The notes under the pieces: model-generated
Told to the model about the DNA's origin: nothing
What the model saw: only the letters and a program-made list of their open reading frames with translations
The model's database searches: none
In this document: in pieces, positions 11,242 through 20,655 of the stretch
Layout of the letters: each line of letters begins with the position of its first letter
How positions within the stretch are numbered: position 1 is the first letter of the stretch
Assembly (NCBI GenBank): GCA_947471745.1
Contig: CANJKZ010000080.1
Coordinates: 355,501-419,500, forward strand
DNA length: 64,000 nt
Direction of reading: 5' to 3'
Origin: Closterium sp. Naga37s-1
Lineage: Eukaryota > Streptophyta > Zygnematophyceae > Desmidiales > Closteriaceae
Translations under genes and position numbers: made by a program

Positions 11242-11507
11242 ACCTACAAGGACCCAAACCAACAGTTCCAGGGACGGCAGCTACCACCACCACCACCTGT
11301 TCTCATCCAGGATGAACCCGAGTATGAAGTGGAGCGCGTTCTCTCTCATCGACGCGGCGGGGGAAGACCCTTGAGTTCCTGATACGCTGGAAGAGATATG
11401 ACCCCACTGAGGACAGCTGGGTTGCAGAAGCTGATATGGGCAATGCACGCCGTGCTCTCAAGGACTATCTTGTCAAGCTGAGTGTATCTCACGCCACCCA
11501 GCTTTGA
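11242..11507 (+). pseudogene. Gypsy Pol C-terminus with chromodomain (frameshifted)
   Basis: This is the continuation of the Gypsy Pol split by Copia A2. A Pro-rich linker and EPEYEVERVLSHRR are read in frame 1. After a one-base change near 11355-11365 the frame becomes LEFLIRWKRYDPTEDSWV, then ALKDYLVK, ending at TGA 11505-11507. EYEVERVL..R..(L)EFLIRWK.Y.P.EDSW is the standard retroelement chromodomain signature, thought to guide integration to histone-marked chromatin. The frameshift makes it non-functional here. Confidence 0.88.
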
Positions 11508-11517
11508 GGGGGGGACG

Positions 11518-11886
11518 TGTGAGAGTACGACGGCTTATGCCAGCTATGCTTGCTTGCCTTTACTTTATTATGCTATTTCTAGCATAGGATAATTATATGC
11601 ATGCATGAATTGCTTGATTTCCTAGGCTAGGTGCTTCCCTATATTTTATTATAGTTATAGCACCAAGCTGGGTTGCGTGCACCGAATTCTGGCTTTTCGG
11701 TTGTCACCGAATTGCCTTCTACCGAATTCGGGAAGGCTCTGTTCGGGACGCTTCGCGACCCTCAGAACCTTCGCGTAACACCTGGTTACTGGGCCTTGTG
11801 TCGAGCCTATATATAGCCTCGTGTTGTACCCAGGTGATTCATTCAATTCAAACTCTCTTTTCTGAGCTCGATCCTAGATCCTCACA
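11518..11886 (+). repeat. 3' LTR of the Gypsy element
   Basis: 369 bp, TGTGAGAG at the start and CTCACA at the end (inverted TGTGAG/CTCACA). It follows a G-rich tract (GAGGGGGGGAC) after the chromodomain stop. It contains CTATATATAGCC near 11809-11820, which could be the element's TATA box. Copia A3 sequence begins at the next base. Confidence 0.87.
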
Positions 11887-12498
11887 GTACGTCGACAACA
11901 AGGCCATGCTTGCCTTGTGTTAGGAGCACAGACTGGAGCACAGAACGAAGCACATTGCTCTGCGCTACTTCCTTGCTCGAGAGTTGCAGCAGCGTGGTCG
12001 GCTTCGTCTTGCTTACGTGGCCACTCGGGCCAACACTGCTGATATCTTTACCAAGGCACTTCAGCCTTGTGATCATCAGCGCTTTTGTACTATGCTAGGT
12101 CTTGTGCCTACTTGGCCTCACTTGCTCACTTCTTGGCTTTGCTTGTACTGTGATCTATATATACCTGCACCTGCATGCTTACCCTTGCTAGGTTGAGATC
12201 ACTGTCTTGCTTGTTCACCTTAATATATCACTCTGCCTGTGAACTGGCCTTGTGGCCTTGTACTTGTGCTCAGAATGTGTGGTGACGTTGTGATCCACCC
12301 TGAGCTTGCTTTGCTCTTCTTGACTGGTCTTGTGACCTCTTGTTCTCCCCCACTTTGCCTATGGGGGTGTGTCAAACTTATCTACTATAGTCTATGTAGG
12401 CTGTAGTGGGGTAGATAATATGGGGTACAACACTTCTAGGTTTCCCACTTGTACCCACCTGTTTCCTAGTCAATTCATTCTTCGCTATTCTTCTCACA
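11887..12498 (+). mobile_element. Copia element A3, 3' fragment (RNase H end, 3' non-coding, LTR)
   Basis: This is the right half of the Copia into which the Gypsy inserted. It reads VDNKAMLALC, a TAG at 11921 where the family has Gln, then HIALRYFLARELQQRG and ANTADIFTKALQPCD, then ~230 bp of family 3' non-coding sequence and a 129-bp LTR at 12370-12498 (TGTCAAAC to TTCTCACA). Its left half must lie beyond the window. The target is the decayed Copia D' below, and the likely duplication is TTCAC. Confidence 0.87.
12370..12498 (+). repeat. 3' LTR of Copia A3
   Basis: 129 bp, TGTCAAAC to CTCACA, after TATGGGGGTG. It is a clear relative of the A1 and A2 LTRs, with the same GTAGGCTGTAGTGGGGTAGA-type core. 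Confidence 0.85.
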
Positions 12499-13390
12499 TT
12501 CACCCGCACCACTCTCAACTCCCCACCGATCGCCAAGTGCAAACTACAAACAGGACAACAAACCTCTGTCGTCTGCATGACTCCATCACTACCCGCAGCA
12601 ACTGGGTTGCCCGGTATTCGCCTCTGTAACCTGCAGGCCCAACCTTTTGTACATCGCCAGCCAGCTGGCACAATACTCACGCAAGTCTATGGTGGAGGAT
12701 CTACTGGACCTGGCTACGTGGACGCAGATCATGCTGCTGTCCCTGCCAGTTGACGGTCACGAATGGCTTGGTCTTTCGCCTCGAGCCAACAGGGCCAATC
12801 TCTTAGAATTTCCACAAGCAGGAGCTGGTTGCCCCGTCGTCAGCTGAAGCAGAGTACATCGCCGAAAACCGATGCAGTCCGCGAATGACTCTATCTGCAG
12901 GAGCTCCGGCAAGAGGAAAAATCCCTACATCACCAACTGTTGGCCTCCACTGCGACAACCAGAACGTGCTCAAGATCACGGACAAGCTTGGATTTGTCAA
13001 CAAAACGAAGCACATCGCACTACGGTACTTCTTCGCTTAAGACAAAATTGACCAGGATAATTTCGATCTAACGTACTGCCCCACCACTGACATGGCAATT
13101 GACTTCCTCACTAAGCGATTGCCAGGCCAGCAAAATGAGCACTGCACCAACTCCACGGGAGTGGTCAAGCGAGTCATCATCTGCTACGGCTAGAAGGCAT
13201 GAAGGGGGGTGTTGCGATATCGAATTAAGTGAAGGAATTCCCGTACGTAACAGGAGCAAACAGTATAGAGGATGAAGTCGATGAGTCAGGAGAGCTGAAG
13301 AGATACCGGCAACTGTCAGATCGAGACCGATACTGGCAGAAACATTTAAACTAAAATTTGTCTCCACAAGGAAAAAGCGGGATGGTTGTT
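12499..13390 (+). pseudogene. Decayed Copia D' fragment: RT end, RNase H and start of 3' LTR
   Basis: From CACCCGCACCACTCTCAACTC the sequence tracks Copia D (60188 to 60984) base by base but with many changes. Recognisable pieces are an IASQLAQYSRKS-like stretch near 12650, TKHIALRYFF near 13005 and CPTTDMA.DFLTKRLP near 13075. Indels and stops break all frames. After GAAGGGGGG a degraded LTR starts at 13210 (TGTTGCGATAT, compare TGTTACGATAT in D) and can be followed to about 13390. This is the oldest layer of the nest and shows that family D was active early. Confidence 0.82.
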
Positions 13391-14530
13391 GATATTTTCC
13401 TCAAATAATGTAGTAAATCATATCCTGGAGGTTTGGGGGCTCAGATTGGTCTCATAAGTTACGTGCACCTGTCATTTTTACATGTAGAACATACTTATAA
13501 TGAGAGAAGTTCAACCATATGTGCCTTAGACTGTTTAGAATAAGCCATTTTGCTACTAATGAACTGTAGTCGAATCCTTGTTAATTTGAAGTTATTAGTT
13601 CCACCGCCGTCTGCGGCAGCCAGTAGAAATTCTCGGAACGCGGTAGAGGTTCACAAAAAAATCGGGATCCCCATCGACGGTGGCAGATTGATCTGGGGTC
13701 TTGATCTTCCATGTGTTCGACTTTCAACGCGTCACAGGATTTTCTTCCAGGCCGGGCAGCCCGCAAGATGCATTATTTCTGTTGAATTATCACCGAAATT
13801 CCATAATTCACATTTTTCAGCTCAGGAGCAGCGATCTCAGTTCGTTCAAGGGACCCTGACGGATCCGAGTGTGACGAGGTTCACCCTGCCACTGCAGTGT
13901 GCCAGACGCAGCGTAGCCAGGAAATTGCAGGGTGAGCTAGAAGAGAAAGTAGGCTGAGCGATGAGGAACTTCGATTGGACCTGAAGTGGCAGAATTCTTC
14001 AGATTGTTTAGCCAATTATCTCCGAAGCGTACCTGTTCTTTTGTTTCCCAGATGGTGCACGTGTGACTATAATTCTTAGCCTTTCATGTGAATTCACAGT
14101 GACTTGGCGATAGTTTCAGCAAATCAGTCTCTCGAACAGCACGGAGCTTACGATTTGTTTTTAAGAGGCGTAGAGTTTCAGCAGGGTGCTTGTTGGATCC
14201 AGCTCGGGGTCGGCATGGTGCTTTTCAAGCCATGTCAAGAAAGTAGTGCGGTAAATTCGGGAAATGCTGTGTTTGCAGAATGGAGTAAACTCTGTCTGAA
14301 AAGCAGGCAAACAGGGTAAAACGCCCTTCTATCCTGAGCCCTGCTTCAGCAGCCGAACCCAGAGTCGATTTTGGCGAGTGCTTTTGCGCATTGCACGGCG
14401 GTAGGCCGCGATTGACACCACCTCAGTCTCGCGGACTCGTTTTCTTGGGTTACGACCGACCGCCGGGGTAATACCAAGGGGTTTCCCCATAACCTTTACC
14501 TTCGTTTTCTTGGGCCACGCTAGCAGACTC
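13391..14530. other. Intergenic stretch, nothing recognised
   Basis: About 1.1 kb between the Copia D' relic and the promoter of the first secreted-protein gene. A 135-codon open frame at 13550-13957 has no recognisable motif and no homologous copy in the window. I see no RNA gene or repeat here. Confidence 0.5.
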
Positions 14531-14538
14531 ATCCCGCC

Positions 14539-14545
14539 TATAAAT
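14539..14545 (+). promoter_or_regulatory. TATA box of the secreted-protein gene at 14645
   Basis: TATAAAT, followed by CCCGCCACT, lies 100 bp before the ATG. The minus-strand paralogues have ATACAAATGCCC and AAACAAATACCC at about 80-105 bp before their ATGs, so a TATA-like core followed by CCC appears conserved. Confidence 0.6.
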
Positions 14546-14644
14546 CCCGCCACTAAACACGCTCTAACCATCAGTCTCAAATCCGATTGTAACGCTCAGT
14601 TCTCAAGTCTCTCCAACTACCGTACTCAATTACAATACAACGCC

Positions 14645-17600
14645 ATGGCTCGCTCCATTCTCTCCGTCGGCCTCGCGCTCTTCCTCGCTGCCACCCTGGC
14701 GCTCTCTTTCGCCCAAGGTACGGCCCATATGTTACCATCGCGAGGTCTAAGCTGAGGCCCTGCCGTTGATGTTGGAGGTTGAGTGTGTTGGAAGCAAGGT
14801 GGTGGTGGGGCGATTGATATGCCCCCAACCCACCGAATGTGTTTCGGTGCTCACCGTTTGAGTGAGCTGCAGGTTTGACGAAGTGTGTGGGTTGACTTCG
14901 GAAGACCCACTCGATTCGGTGCCACATGGCAGCACCAGGAACATTCGAGATTGAAGTGACATTCGGTTCGGTGAAATTCGAGTGTCGAATTTCACCCCTT
15001 CGAAATGTTACTCGAACATTCGCGAGTGTAGCGGTTCGAGGTTATATGTGCGATTCGACGTTTTGCAGTTCATATAAATGTGTATGCTTTGTATTGCATG
15101 GATCATATTGAAAACTTGAATCATCTTGTACAAAGGTGAATTCGAAGTACAAAACCAGAGAGTTCCTATCCTTCAATCTAAGAGTACTACCTAGCACATA
15201 AACGGCGATATCTCGCTCGATACTTAGGCGATCGGGGTAATCTATGGCCCGTTGGAAAGCTAAGACAGTGCTCTACTGATTTGAACAACTCCCAGTTCCT
15301 GCAAAATAGAGGAGAGTCGTTTACAACAGTGGTATCAGAGCTGGTCGGAGGAGTCTACGCGCGACAAGGAGCAAGCATGCCGACTTCAAGCGAGGCCTCC
15401 TGCACTTCCTTGGATGGTGTCGTTGTAAATTCCGGCGAACCCTGGGCAACCGCGACGATGTTCGACACGTCGGCGGTACCGATTTTCACGGGACAAAACT
15501 ACTCCGCGTGGAAGTTTAAGTTCCAAGTGCTCATGATGGAGCGGGGACTTTGGGGTCTCTTCGATGGAACGGAGAAGAAGCCGGACGACGAGAGCGGCAT
15601 CGCGGCATGGAAGAAGAAGGACCAAAAGGCGTTCGCTACGTTGATTTCGCGCATCGGCATCAATCTCGTGAGCTCGGTGCGCATGTGCATCAAGCTCGAA
15701 GCGTCGGCGCATGAAGCGTGGAAGCGGCTCGAGACCATCCACGTGAACAAGACTCTCCACGGCAAGATCCTAGCCCGGAATGCATTCTACATGGTGAAGA
15801 TGCGCGCGGGCGAATCGATGCACGAGTATGCGACTCGTGTGGAGAAACTCGGGGAAACGTTCATGGACCTCGGTGGAACGGTCACGGAGGAGGATTGGAT
15901 TTTGACCTTGCTTTGCGGTCTTCCGGAAGAGTGGTCGACGGTGATTACGACACTCGATAGCGTGCAAGACACTTGGACGAAGGAAATGGTGGTCGGTAGG
16001 CTTCTCCATGAAGAATCGCGTCGCCGACAATTCGCGAATGAGAGCGTGGGGACCGTCATGTACTCCGGAGGGAGTTCCGGAAAGAAGTCCAAGTGGAGCA
16101 AGGAATCGACGAAGGAATCGTCCGGTGGGAGCGAGCATCGCGGCAAGTGTCACTATTGCCGCAAACAGGGACACTTTTGGCGTGAGTGTCGAAAGCGGCC
16201 GAGCGATTGGACTACATCGATGGCGCGGGACCAAGAGGGCAACGCTCACACGGCATCCGGCGAGGTGGATGATTCAAAGGAGTCGCTCGTGTTATTGGCC
16301 GGCAACGGGAACAACACTCCAAGCGATGCGTGGTTCCTTGATACCGGCGCAACACAACACATGATGCACTCGACGTCGCTCCTCAACAACATTGGTGCTC
16401 CGGGAGATGTCACGCGCATCGTGTTCGGAAACAACAAGTCGCTACCGGTGGTTGGAGTTGGGAGTACGCGCCTCATCGTTGATAGCGGACCGGTGGACGT
16501 CACGAACGTGCTTCACGTCCCGGGGGTGAAGGTGAACCTTCTATCCGTCCCGCAACTTGCGAAGAAGGGCGTGATCGCCACTATCGACGGCGCGAATATG
16601 AACCTCTTTTGGAAGGGGGAGCAATTCGCGCAAGGTGTTCTCAACGGAGATATCTACCAACTCAAGACGTACCCGAGAGCGGCTTCATCCAACGTGGCGC
16701 AAGGGTCCAAGGCCACTCTCAAGGCGTGGCATAATCGGCTTGCGCATGCCAACTACGACTCGGTCAAGGAGTTGGCCAACAAAGGACTTGCGAAGGGAGT
16801 CGACGTGATCGCCGGCGACGACGAGAAGGGCGTGTGCGCGGCGTGTGTCGAAGGAAAAATGGCTCGCAAGCCATTTGGTAACCGAACATCACCCCTCGCT
16901 AAGGACCCGCTTGCGCTTGTTCACATGGACGTGTGTGGACCGATGCGGCATGCATCAAAGGGAGGAGCGCGGTTCCTCTTAGTGATGCTCGACGATGCGA
17001 CGCGGATGTGTTGGACCCGGCTCTTGAAGGCAAAGGGCGATGCGGCCAAGGCGATTCAAGATTGGGCGCTCGAAGTTTGTGACGACAAGAAGCGGATCAA
17101 GTGTATTCGTACCGACGGTGGGGGCGAATTCGTGAACGCGGAGCTTGAGAAATGGATGAAGAGCAAGGGCATCAAGCATGATGTCACAACACCCTACACA
17201 CCCCAACAAAATGGAGCGGCGGAGCGGCTTAATCGCACGTTGGTAGAAGCCGTTCGTTCTCTTCTTCAACACTCCAAGCTTGGGAGCGAGTGGTGGGGTG
17301 AGGCGAGTTCGCTAGCGGCGTGGATTCGCAACCGTTTGCCTACGAAGGTGCTACCGGGAACGACTCCGTTCGAAGCATGGACCGGAACGAAGCCAAACCT
17401 TTCCCTCCTACGCACCTTCGGATGTCTTTGCTACTACCATGTACCGGATCCTCATCGACACAAGTTGCAACCGAAGGCTCGTGCGGCGATCTTCTTGGGA
17501 ATTGCGGCGAACGAGCGTGCATGGCGAGTGTGGGACTTGCGGGAAAAACGCGTCGTCACGTCTCGGGACGTGGTCTTCGATGAAGACAAGTTCCCGTCAA

Positions 17601-18993
17601 AGGAAAAACTCACTCAACAACTCACCTTCATCCTTCCGCCACGAGAGGAGGTTGAAGAGAGTGAGGTTCCATCTCAAGTGGAGAAAGAAGACGAAAATGG
17701 AGGGGGAGAGAACAACGAGGAGAGCGTTGATGATGTCGTGGAGGTGACACCAACCGAGACGGCAACTACCTCCACACCTTCCTCCCTACCATTGGCCTTG
17801 GCTCGCGAGCGTCGTGGGGTTCGTCCTCCCTCCAAGTACAACGACTACGCTACAGTAGCCGTTGGGGAGACGGATAAAGGGGGCGCGGCATTTTGCTTCG
17901 CGACCAAGGGTGATGATGAACACGCGGAATCTCTCATGGAACCACCCCCTAAAGATTCATCACGTGCATGCTATGAGCATGTTGGTTTGCACACCTAGTG
18001 GGTTGGGTGCAAGGGGGAGTGTTGGAGGTTGAGTGTGTTGGAAGCAAGGTGGTGGTGGGGCGATTGATATGCCCCCAACCCACCGAATGTGTTTCTGTGC
18101 TCACCGTTTGAGTGAGCTGCAGGTTTCACGAAGTGTGTGGGTTGACTTCGGAAGACCCACTCGATTCGGTGCCACATGGCAGCACCAGGAACATTCGAGA
18201 TTGAAGTGACATTCGGTTCGGTGAAATTCGAGTGTCGAATTTCACCCCTTCGAAATGTTACTCGAACATTCGCGAGTGTAGCGGTTCGAGGTTATATGTG
18301 CGATTCGACGTTTTGCAGTTCATATAAATGTGTATGCTTTGTATTGCATGGATCATATTGAAAACTTGAATCATCTTGTACAAAGGTGAATTCGAAGTAC
18401 AAAACCAGAGAGTTCCTATCCTTCAATCTAAGAGTACTACCTAGCACATAAACGGCGATATCTCGCTCAATACTTAGGCGATCGGGGTGATCTACGGCCC
18501 GTTGGAAAGCTAAGACAGTGCTCTACTGATTTGAACAACTCCCAGTTCCTGAAAAGTAGAGGAGAGTCCTTTACAACAGTTGAATCCCTGGCGCAACGCG
18601 TATGTCTGGTTTTAACTCTCTCTCCGCAATCTCGCCTCCGCTGCAGCCACGGGCTCTCACACACCACATAAATTAGAGCAACTTCAACTACGCTCGTTTG
18701 TTCCACTTACAAGGCTGTTGCAGCTCAAGAGCGGCTAGTTCATTCTTGCCCAATCATCCCATGGCAGTCGGCCCAGATCTCGTCCGCTTAACATTCTCTC
18801 TGCCCCTCACTCCTTTCACTCCCCTAACCTGCCCTTACCCTACCAGCAACGAGCACGGCGACAGGCGTCATCACAGCAGAGAACGCGGCGACTCGCTGTA
18901 GCATCGCCGAGCCCAGCGAAGCCCGCGAGCAGCGCCACCGCAAGCTGCAGCGAGGCGGCCCAGTCTCTCCGGGAGAGAAGACGACGTCTGGTG
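14645..18993 (+). CDS. Small secreted protein, paralogue 0; intron 1 holds Copia B
   Basis: Exon 1 (14645-14717) encodes a classic signal peptide, MARSILSVGLALFLAATLA.., ending CAAG|GTACGG in phase 1. Exon 2 (18847-~18993) follows TACCCTACCAG, continues in phase, and reads ..TGVITAENA..IAEPS..RHRKLQ, matching the GVITAESA..RR.L segment of the genes at 36290 and 53730. If the donor is GTG|GTACG, exon 2 is 147 nt, the same length as in the 36290 gene. Without Copia B intron 1 would be about 315 nt, close to the 373-502-nt introns of its paralogues. A third exon could not be fixed: sequence from ~19235 (TTTTCCAG|CAG) is possible but no four-Cys domain is in phase. The gene may still splice around the insertion or may be dead. 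Function unknown. Confidence 0.62.
14770..15328 (+). repeat. 5' LTR of Copia B
   Basis: 559 bp, TGTTGGAGG to TTTACAACA. It differs from the 3' LTR at only about eight positions (for example GTTTCGG/GTTTCTG near 14850). Confidence 0.93.
15330..15344 (+). other. Primer-binding site of Copia B
   Basis: TGGTATCAGAGCTGG starts one base after the LTR. TGGTATCAGAGC is the perfect complement of initiator Met tRNA used by plant Copia elements. Confidence 0.9.
15377..17998 (+). CDS. Copia B Gag-protease-integrase polyprotein (873 aa, lacks RT and RNase H)
   Basis: The ATG at 15377 is the first in frame after the primer site. Residues ~25-250 are a Copia Gag of the UBN2 type (FTGQNYSAWKFKFQVLM, LCGLPEEWSTVITTLD). 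A zinc knuckle CHYCRKQGHFWREC begins at residue 258. The protease motif WFLDTGATQHM has its Asp at 322. GAG-pre-integrase (AWHNRLAHANYDSVKELA) precedes an integrase core with D518, D580 and E616, a canonical DD35E. The C-terminal integrase/host-factor-like region (FGCLCYYHVPDPHRHKLQPKA) follows, then an acidic tail. The frame ends at TAG 17996-17998, 21 bp before the 3' LTR, where RT should begin. No stop or frameshift interrupts it. It cannot copy itself and would depend on RT supplied in trans. Confidence 0.93.
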   Translation: MPTSSEASCTSLDGVVVNSGEPWATATMFDTSAVPIFTGQNYSAWKFKFQVLMMERGLWGLFDGTEKKPDDESGIAAWKKKDQKAFATLISRIGINLVSSVRMCIKLEASAHEAWKRLETIHVNKTLHGKILARNAFYMVKMRAGESMHEYATRVEKLGETFMDLGGTVTEEDWILTLLCGLPEEWSTVITTLDSVQDTWTKEMVVGRLLHEESRRRQFANESVGTVMYSGGSSGKKSKWSKESTKESSGGSEHRGKCHYCRKQGHFWRECRKRPSDWTTSMARDQEGNAHTASGEVDDSKESLVLLAGNGNNTPSDAWFLDTGATQHMMHSTSLLNNIGAPGDVTRIVFGNNKSLPVVGVGSTRLIVDSGPVDVTNVLHVPGVKVNLLSVPQLAKKGVIATIDGANMNLFWKGEQFAQGVLNGDIYQLKTYPRAASSNVAQGSKATLKAWHNRLAHANYDSVKELANKGLAKGVDVIAGDDEKGVCAACVEGKMARKPFGNRTSPLAKDPLALVHMDVCGPMRHASKGGARFLLVMLDDATRMCWTRLLKAKGDAAKAIQDWALEVCDDKKRIKCIRTDGGGEFVNAELEKWMKSKGIKHDVTTPYTPQQNGAAERLNRTLVEAVRSLLQHSKLGSEWWGEASSLAAWIRNRLPTKVLPGTTPFEAWTGTKPNLSLLRTFGCLCYYHVPDPHRHKLQPKARAAIFLGIAANERAWRVWDLREKRVVTSRDVVFDEDKFPSKEKLTQQLTFILPPREEVEESEVPSQVEKEDENGGGENNEESVDDVVEVTPTETATTSTPSSLPLALARERRGVRPPSKYNDYATVAVGETDKGGAAFCFATKGDDEHAESLMEPPPKDSSRACYEHVGLHT
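18020..18578 (+). repeat. 3' LTR of Copia B
   Basis: 559 bp, TGTTGGAGG to TTTACAACA, immediately after CAAGGGGGAG and followed by target duplication GTTGA. Confidence 0.93.
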
Positions 18994-20030
18994 GTACGAT
19001 CATGAGACTCATACAGTCTTCCACTACGGTCTAGTACGGTCTAGTACTGATAGTAGTGTCTACTAGTACGGACGATCCAAAAGGAAAATGAAAGCTAGGT
19101 CCACTCTCGTTTCCCCTCTGTGCGTTCTACCATTCGTTCTTCGAGATGGCTCTTTTTCTCTGAATGTTTGTGCCTTTTCCATGCGGATTCGCTCCATGCC
19201 GTGCAATGCAGAATTGTGAGGCGACTGCTTCTATTTTCCAGCAGCAATGAGACTACGCCTGAAGATTCATTTCCCATGTTTCCTCCAATTCCCTATCCTG
19301 CCTGCTGCCCCACTGCGCGGTGCCTGTCATCACCAGGCACGCCATGCAGTGTTGTGGCCACGCGGACGGACAGTTCCTGCTCTGGTTTGGTGAGGTGCCT
19401 TCAAAGTCTTCATAAGCAGCGTCAGGACTGTGGTCTCGTGCCACTCACCCCGTGGGTACGTCACAGACATATGGTGGACGGTCTGTCACGTGCATCCTTT
19501 TTCTTGCTTCGTTCAGGTTTAACACTCTCACATGCCTGCAATCTGGTTTGTCACTCGCTCTCCAGTACAAAGTAGACCACCTCACCCTGTGTGCACCTTC
19601 TGTGGAATTTTCCCTTGCTCCCTTCCCTGGCCCCTCTCAGCGTCCTCCCGCAGCCGACCTCCCCCTGGTGCCTTGAGTTGGCTCCCCTTATCAAGAATTG
19701 ACTTAGATCCCCTGAAACCCTCGTGTGATGGTGGTCTTCTGATGATTCTTCGGTTTCTTGCTAGTGTGTTCTTGTGGCTGCTTGTGTCGTTTGTGTTTAT
19801 CCCGCGCGGTGGGTGCGTGCTTAGGAGAAAGAACACCTCGGTATTCTGTGCTTGGATGTGAATGTGCCTATACTGTTGTTACATGTGTGTATCTTTTATT
19901 TGTAAAAGCTTATATTGCACCCCTGCTATTGCCTAGACCACCTGTTGGCCAGTTCAGTAGGCTTGGGATTGGTGAGCAAATACAGGGCATACTGGTAGTG
20001 ATTAGATACCAGAAGAGCATGCAAAACCAG
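18994..20030 (+). repeat. Left copy of a diverged ~1-kb tandem host duplication
   Basis: This segment, downstream of exon 2 of paralogue 0, is repeated in diverged form at 20650-21960. Shared landmarks are TCCCTATCCTGCCTGCTG (19287 and 21102), ATATGGTGGACG (19469 and 21270), CACCCTGTGTGCA (19582 and 21409), GTGCTTGGATGTGAA (19848 and 21808) and a GGCTTGGGATTGGTGAG-like end (19960 and 21927). It may include the 3' end of paralogue 0 and its untranslated region. A Cys-containing frame around 19230-19445 (PACCPTARC..CSGLVRC) cannot be joined in phase to exon 2 with a good splice site. Confidence 0.6.
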
Positions 20031-20375
20031 TAACATATTGTATAGATGTGACCTCTGCCATTGCTGTGCAGAGCCCAACCCAACAGAAAGAGTGCCCAGT
20101 GAGGGAACCCTTGGATTGACTCACATATTGGCCTTCCTTAGCACGAATTGGCTTGCCATGTATTCATGCCTTTCCTCCATATGGTATGGCTCGTACTCAT
20201 ACTTTCACCAGAAAATACACAGCGGAGCACTGGCATACCACCTAGATTCCCACAGCCAACCACGTGGTTTCGCCGCCCCAGGGACCCAGCCCGACCCCAT
20301 TCTTTCAGGCGTCTCAACGAGCGCCCTGCTCCTCCCACCATTAGTTGCAGCGCGGCTGCATCGAATCGTGCACAT

Positions 20376-20399
20376 GGGGGGGGGGGGGGGGGGGGGGGG
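20376..20399 (+). repeat. Poly-G run of 24
   Basis: 24 consecutive G, then TGGTGGG. It lies between the two halves of the tandem duplication. The length may be inexact because such runs are hard to sequence. Confidence 0.85.
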
Positions 20400-20569
20400 T
20401 GGTGGGAATAAAGGCACAGGACAACTAGAGTCTGATGTAGGTGTGTGCGGCTTACCAACGGTGGGCCTTGGGCCTTTCCGCACTCAGCGACATCCTGCCG
20501 CTTTCTTAGGATGCGTTTCTCTGTGGAGACGCGTCACATTTTTTTACCGTCACAAACGCCTGAAACCGA

Positions 20570-20655
20570 GTTGCAGTCAAAAACGCGGCGAGTGCTGTCC
20601 AGCCCAACGCAGCGCACGAGCAGAGCCACCGCAAGGTCATATACATCTGGCGGTA
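20570..20655 (+). pseudogene. Exon-2-like relic of the secreted-protein family (paralogue 3)
   Basis: It reads KNAASAVQPNAAHEQSHRK, matching ENAATRCSIAEPSEAREQRHRK in exon 2 of paralogue 0, with nucleotide similarity that continues through TCTGGCG|GTACGG, the counterpart of TCTGGTG|GTACGA. No signal-peptide exon was found upstream and a stop follows within ~10 codons. It is the exon-2 part of the tandem duplication and is probably dead. Confidence 0.55.

Larger units (their letters stand above)
680..11886 (+). mobile_element. Gypsy (chromovirus) element, 5'-incomplete, split by Copia A2
   Basis: Internal Gypsy sequence runs 680-3809, is interrupted by Copia A2 plus its target duplication (3810-11241), resumes with the chromodomain at 11242, and ends with a 369-bp 3' LTR (11518-11886). 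Domain order is protease, RT, RNase H, integrase, chromodomain, which defines the Ty3/Gypsy chromovirus group. The gag and 5' LTR lie left of Copia A1, outside the window. The element itself sits in Copia A3: the base after its LTR resumes an RNase H codon series at GTACGTCGAC. The probable target duplication is GTACG. Confidence 0.88.
14770..18578 (+). mobile_element. Copia element B, complete ends, no RT/RNase H
   Basis: Two 559-bp LTRs (14770-15328, 18020-18578) differ at about eight positions. The target duplication is GTTGA (14765-14769 and 18579-18583). A primer-binding site and a purine tract (CAAGGGGGAG before 18020) are intact. The internal region is only ~2.7 kb and holds one open reading frame that stops after the integrase. 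It lies in the sense direction in intron 1 of the secreted-protein gene. Confidence 0.94.

Noticed and set aside
13550..13957. 135-codon open frame as a host gene
   Set aside because: No motif, no conserved copy, no promoter or splice evidence; in AT-moderate DNA such a frame occurs by chance.
19120..19575. Cys-rich frame PACCPTARC..CSGLVRC as the third exon of paralogue 0
   Set aside because: It is not in phase with exon 2 through any good donor/acceptor pair, and its Cys spacing does not match C-x7-C-x(19-23)-C-x10-C.
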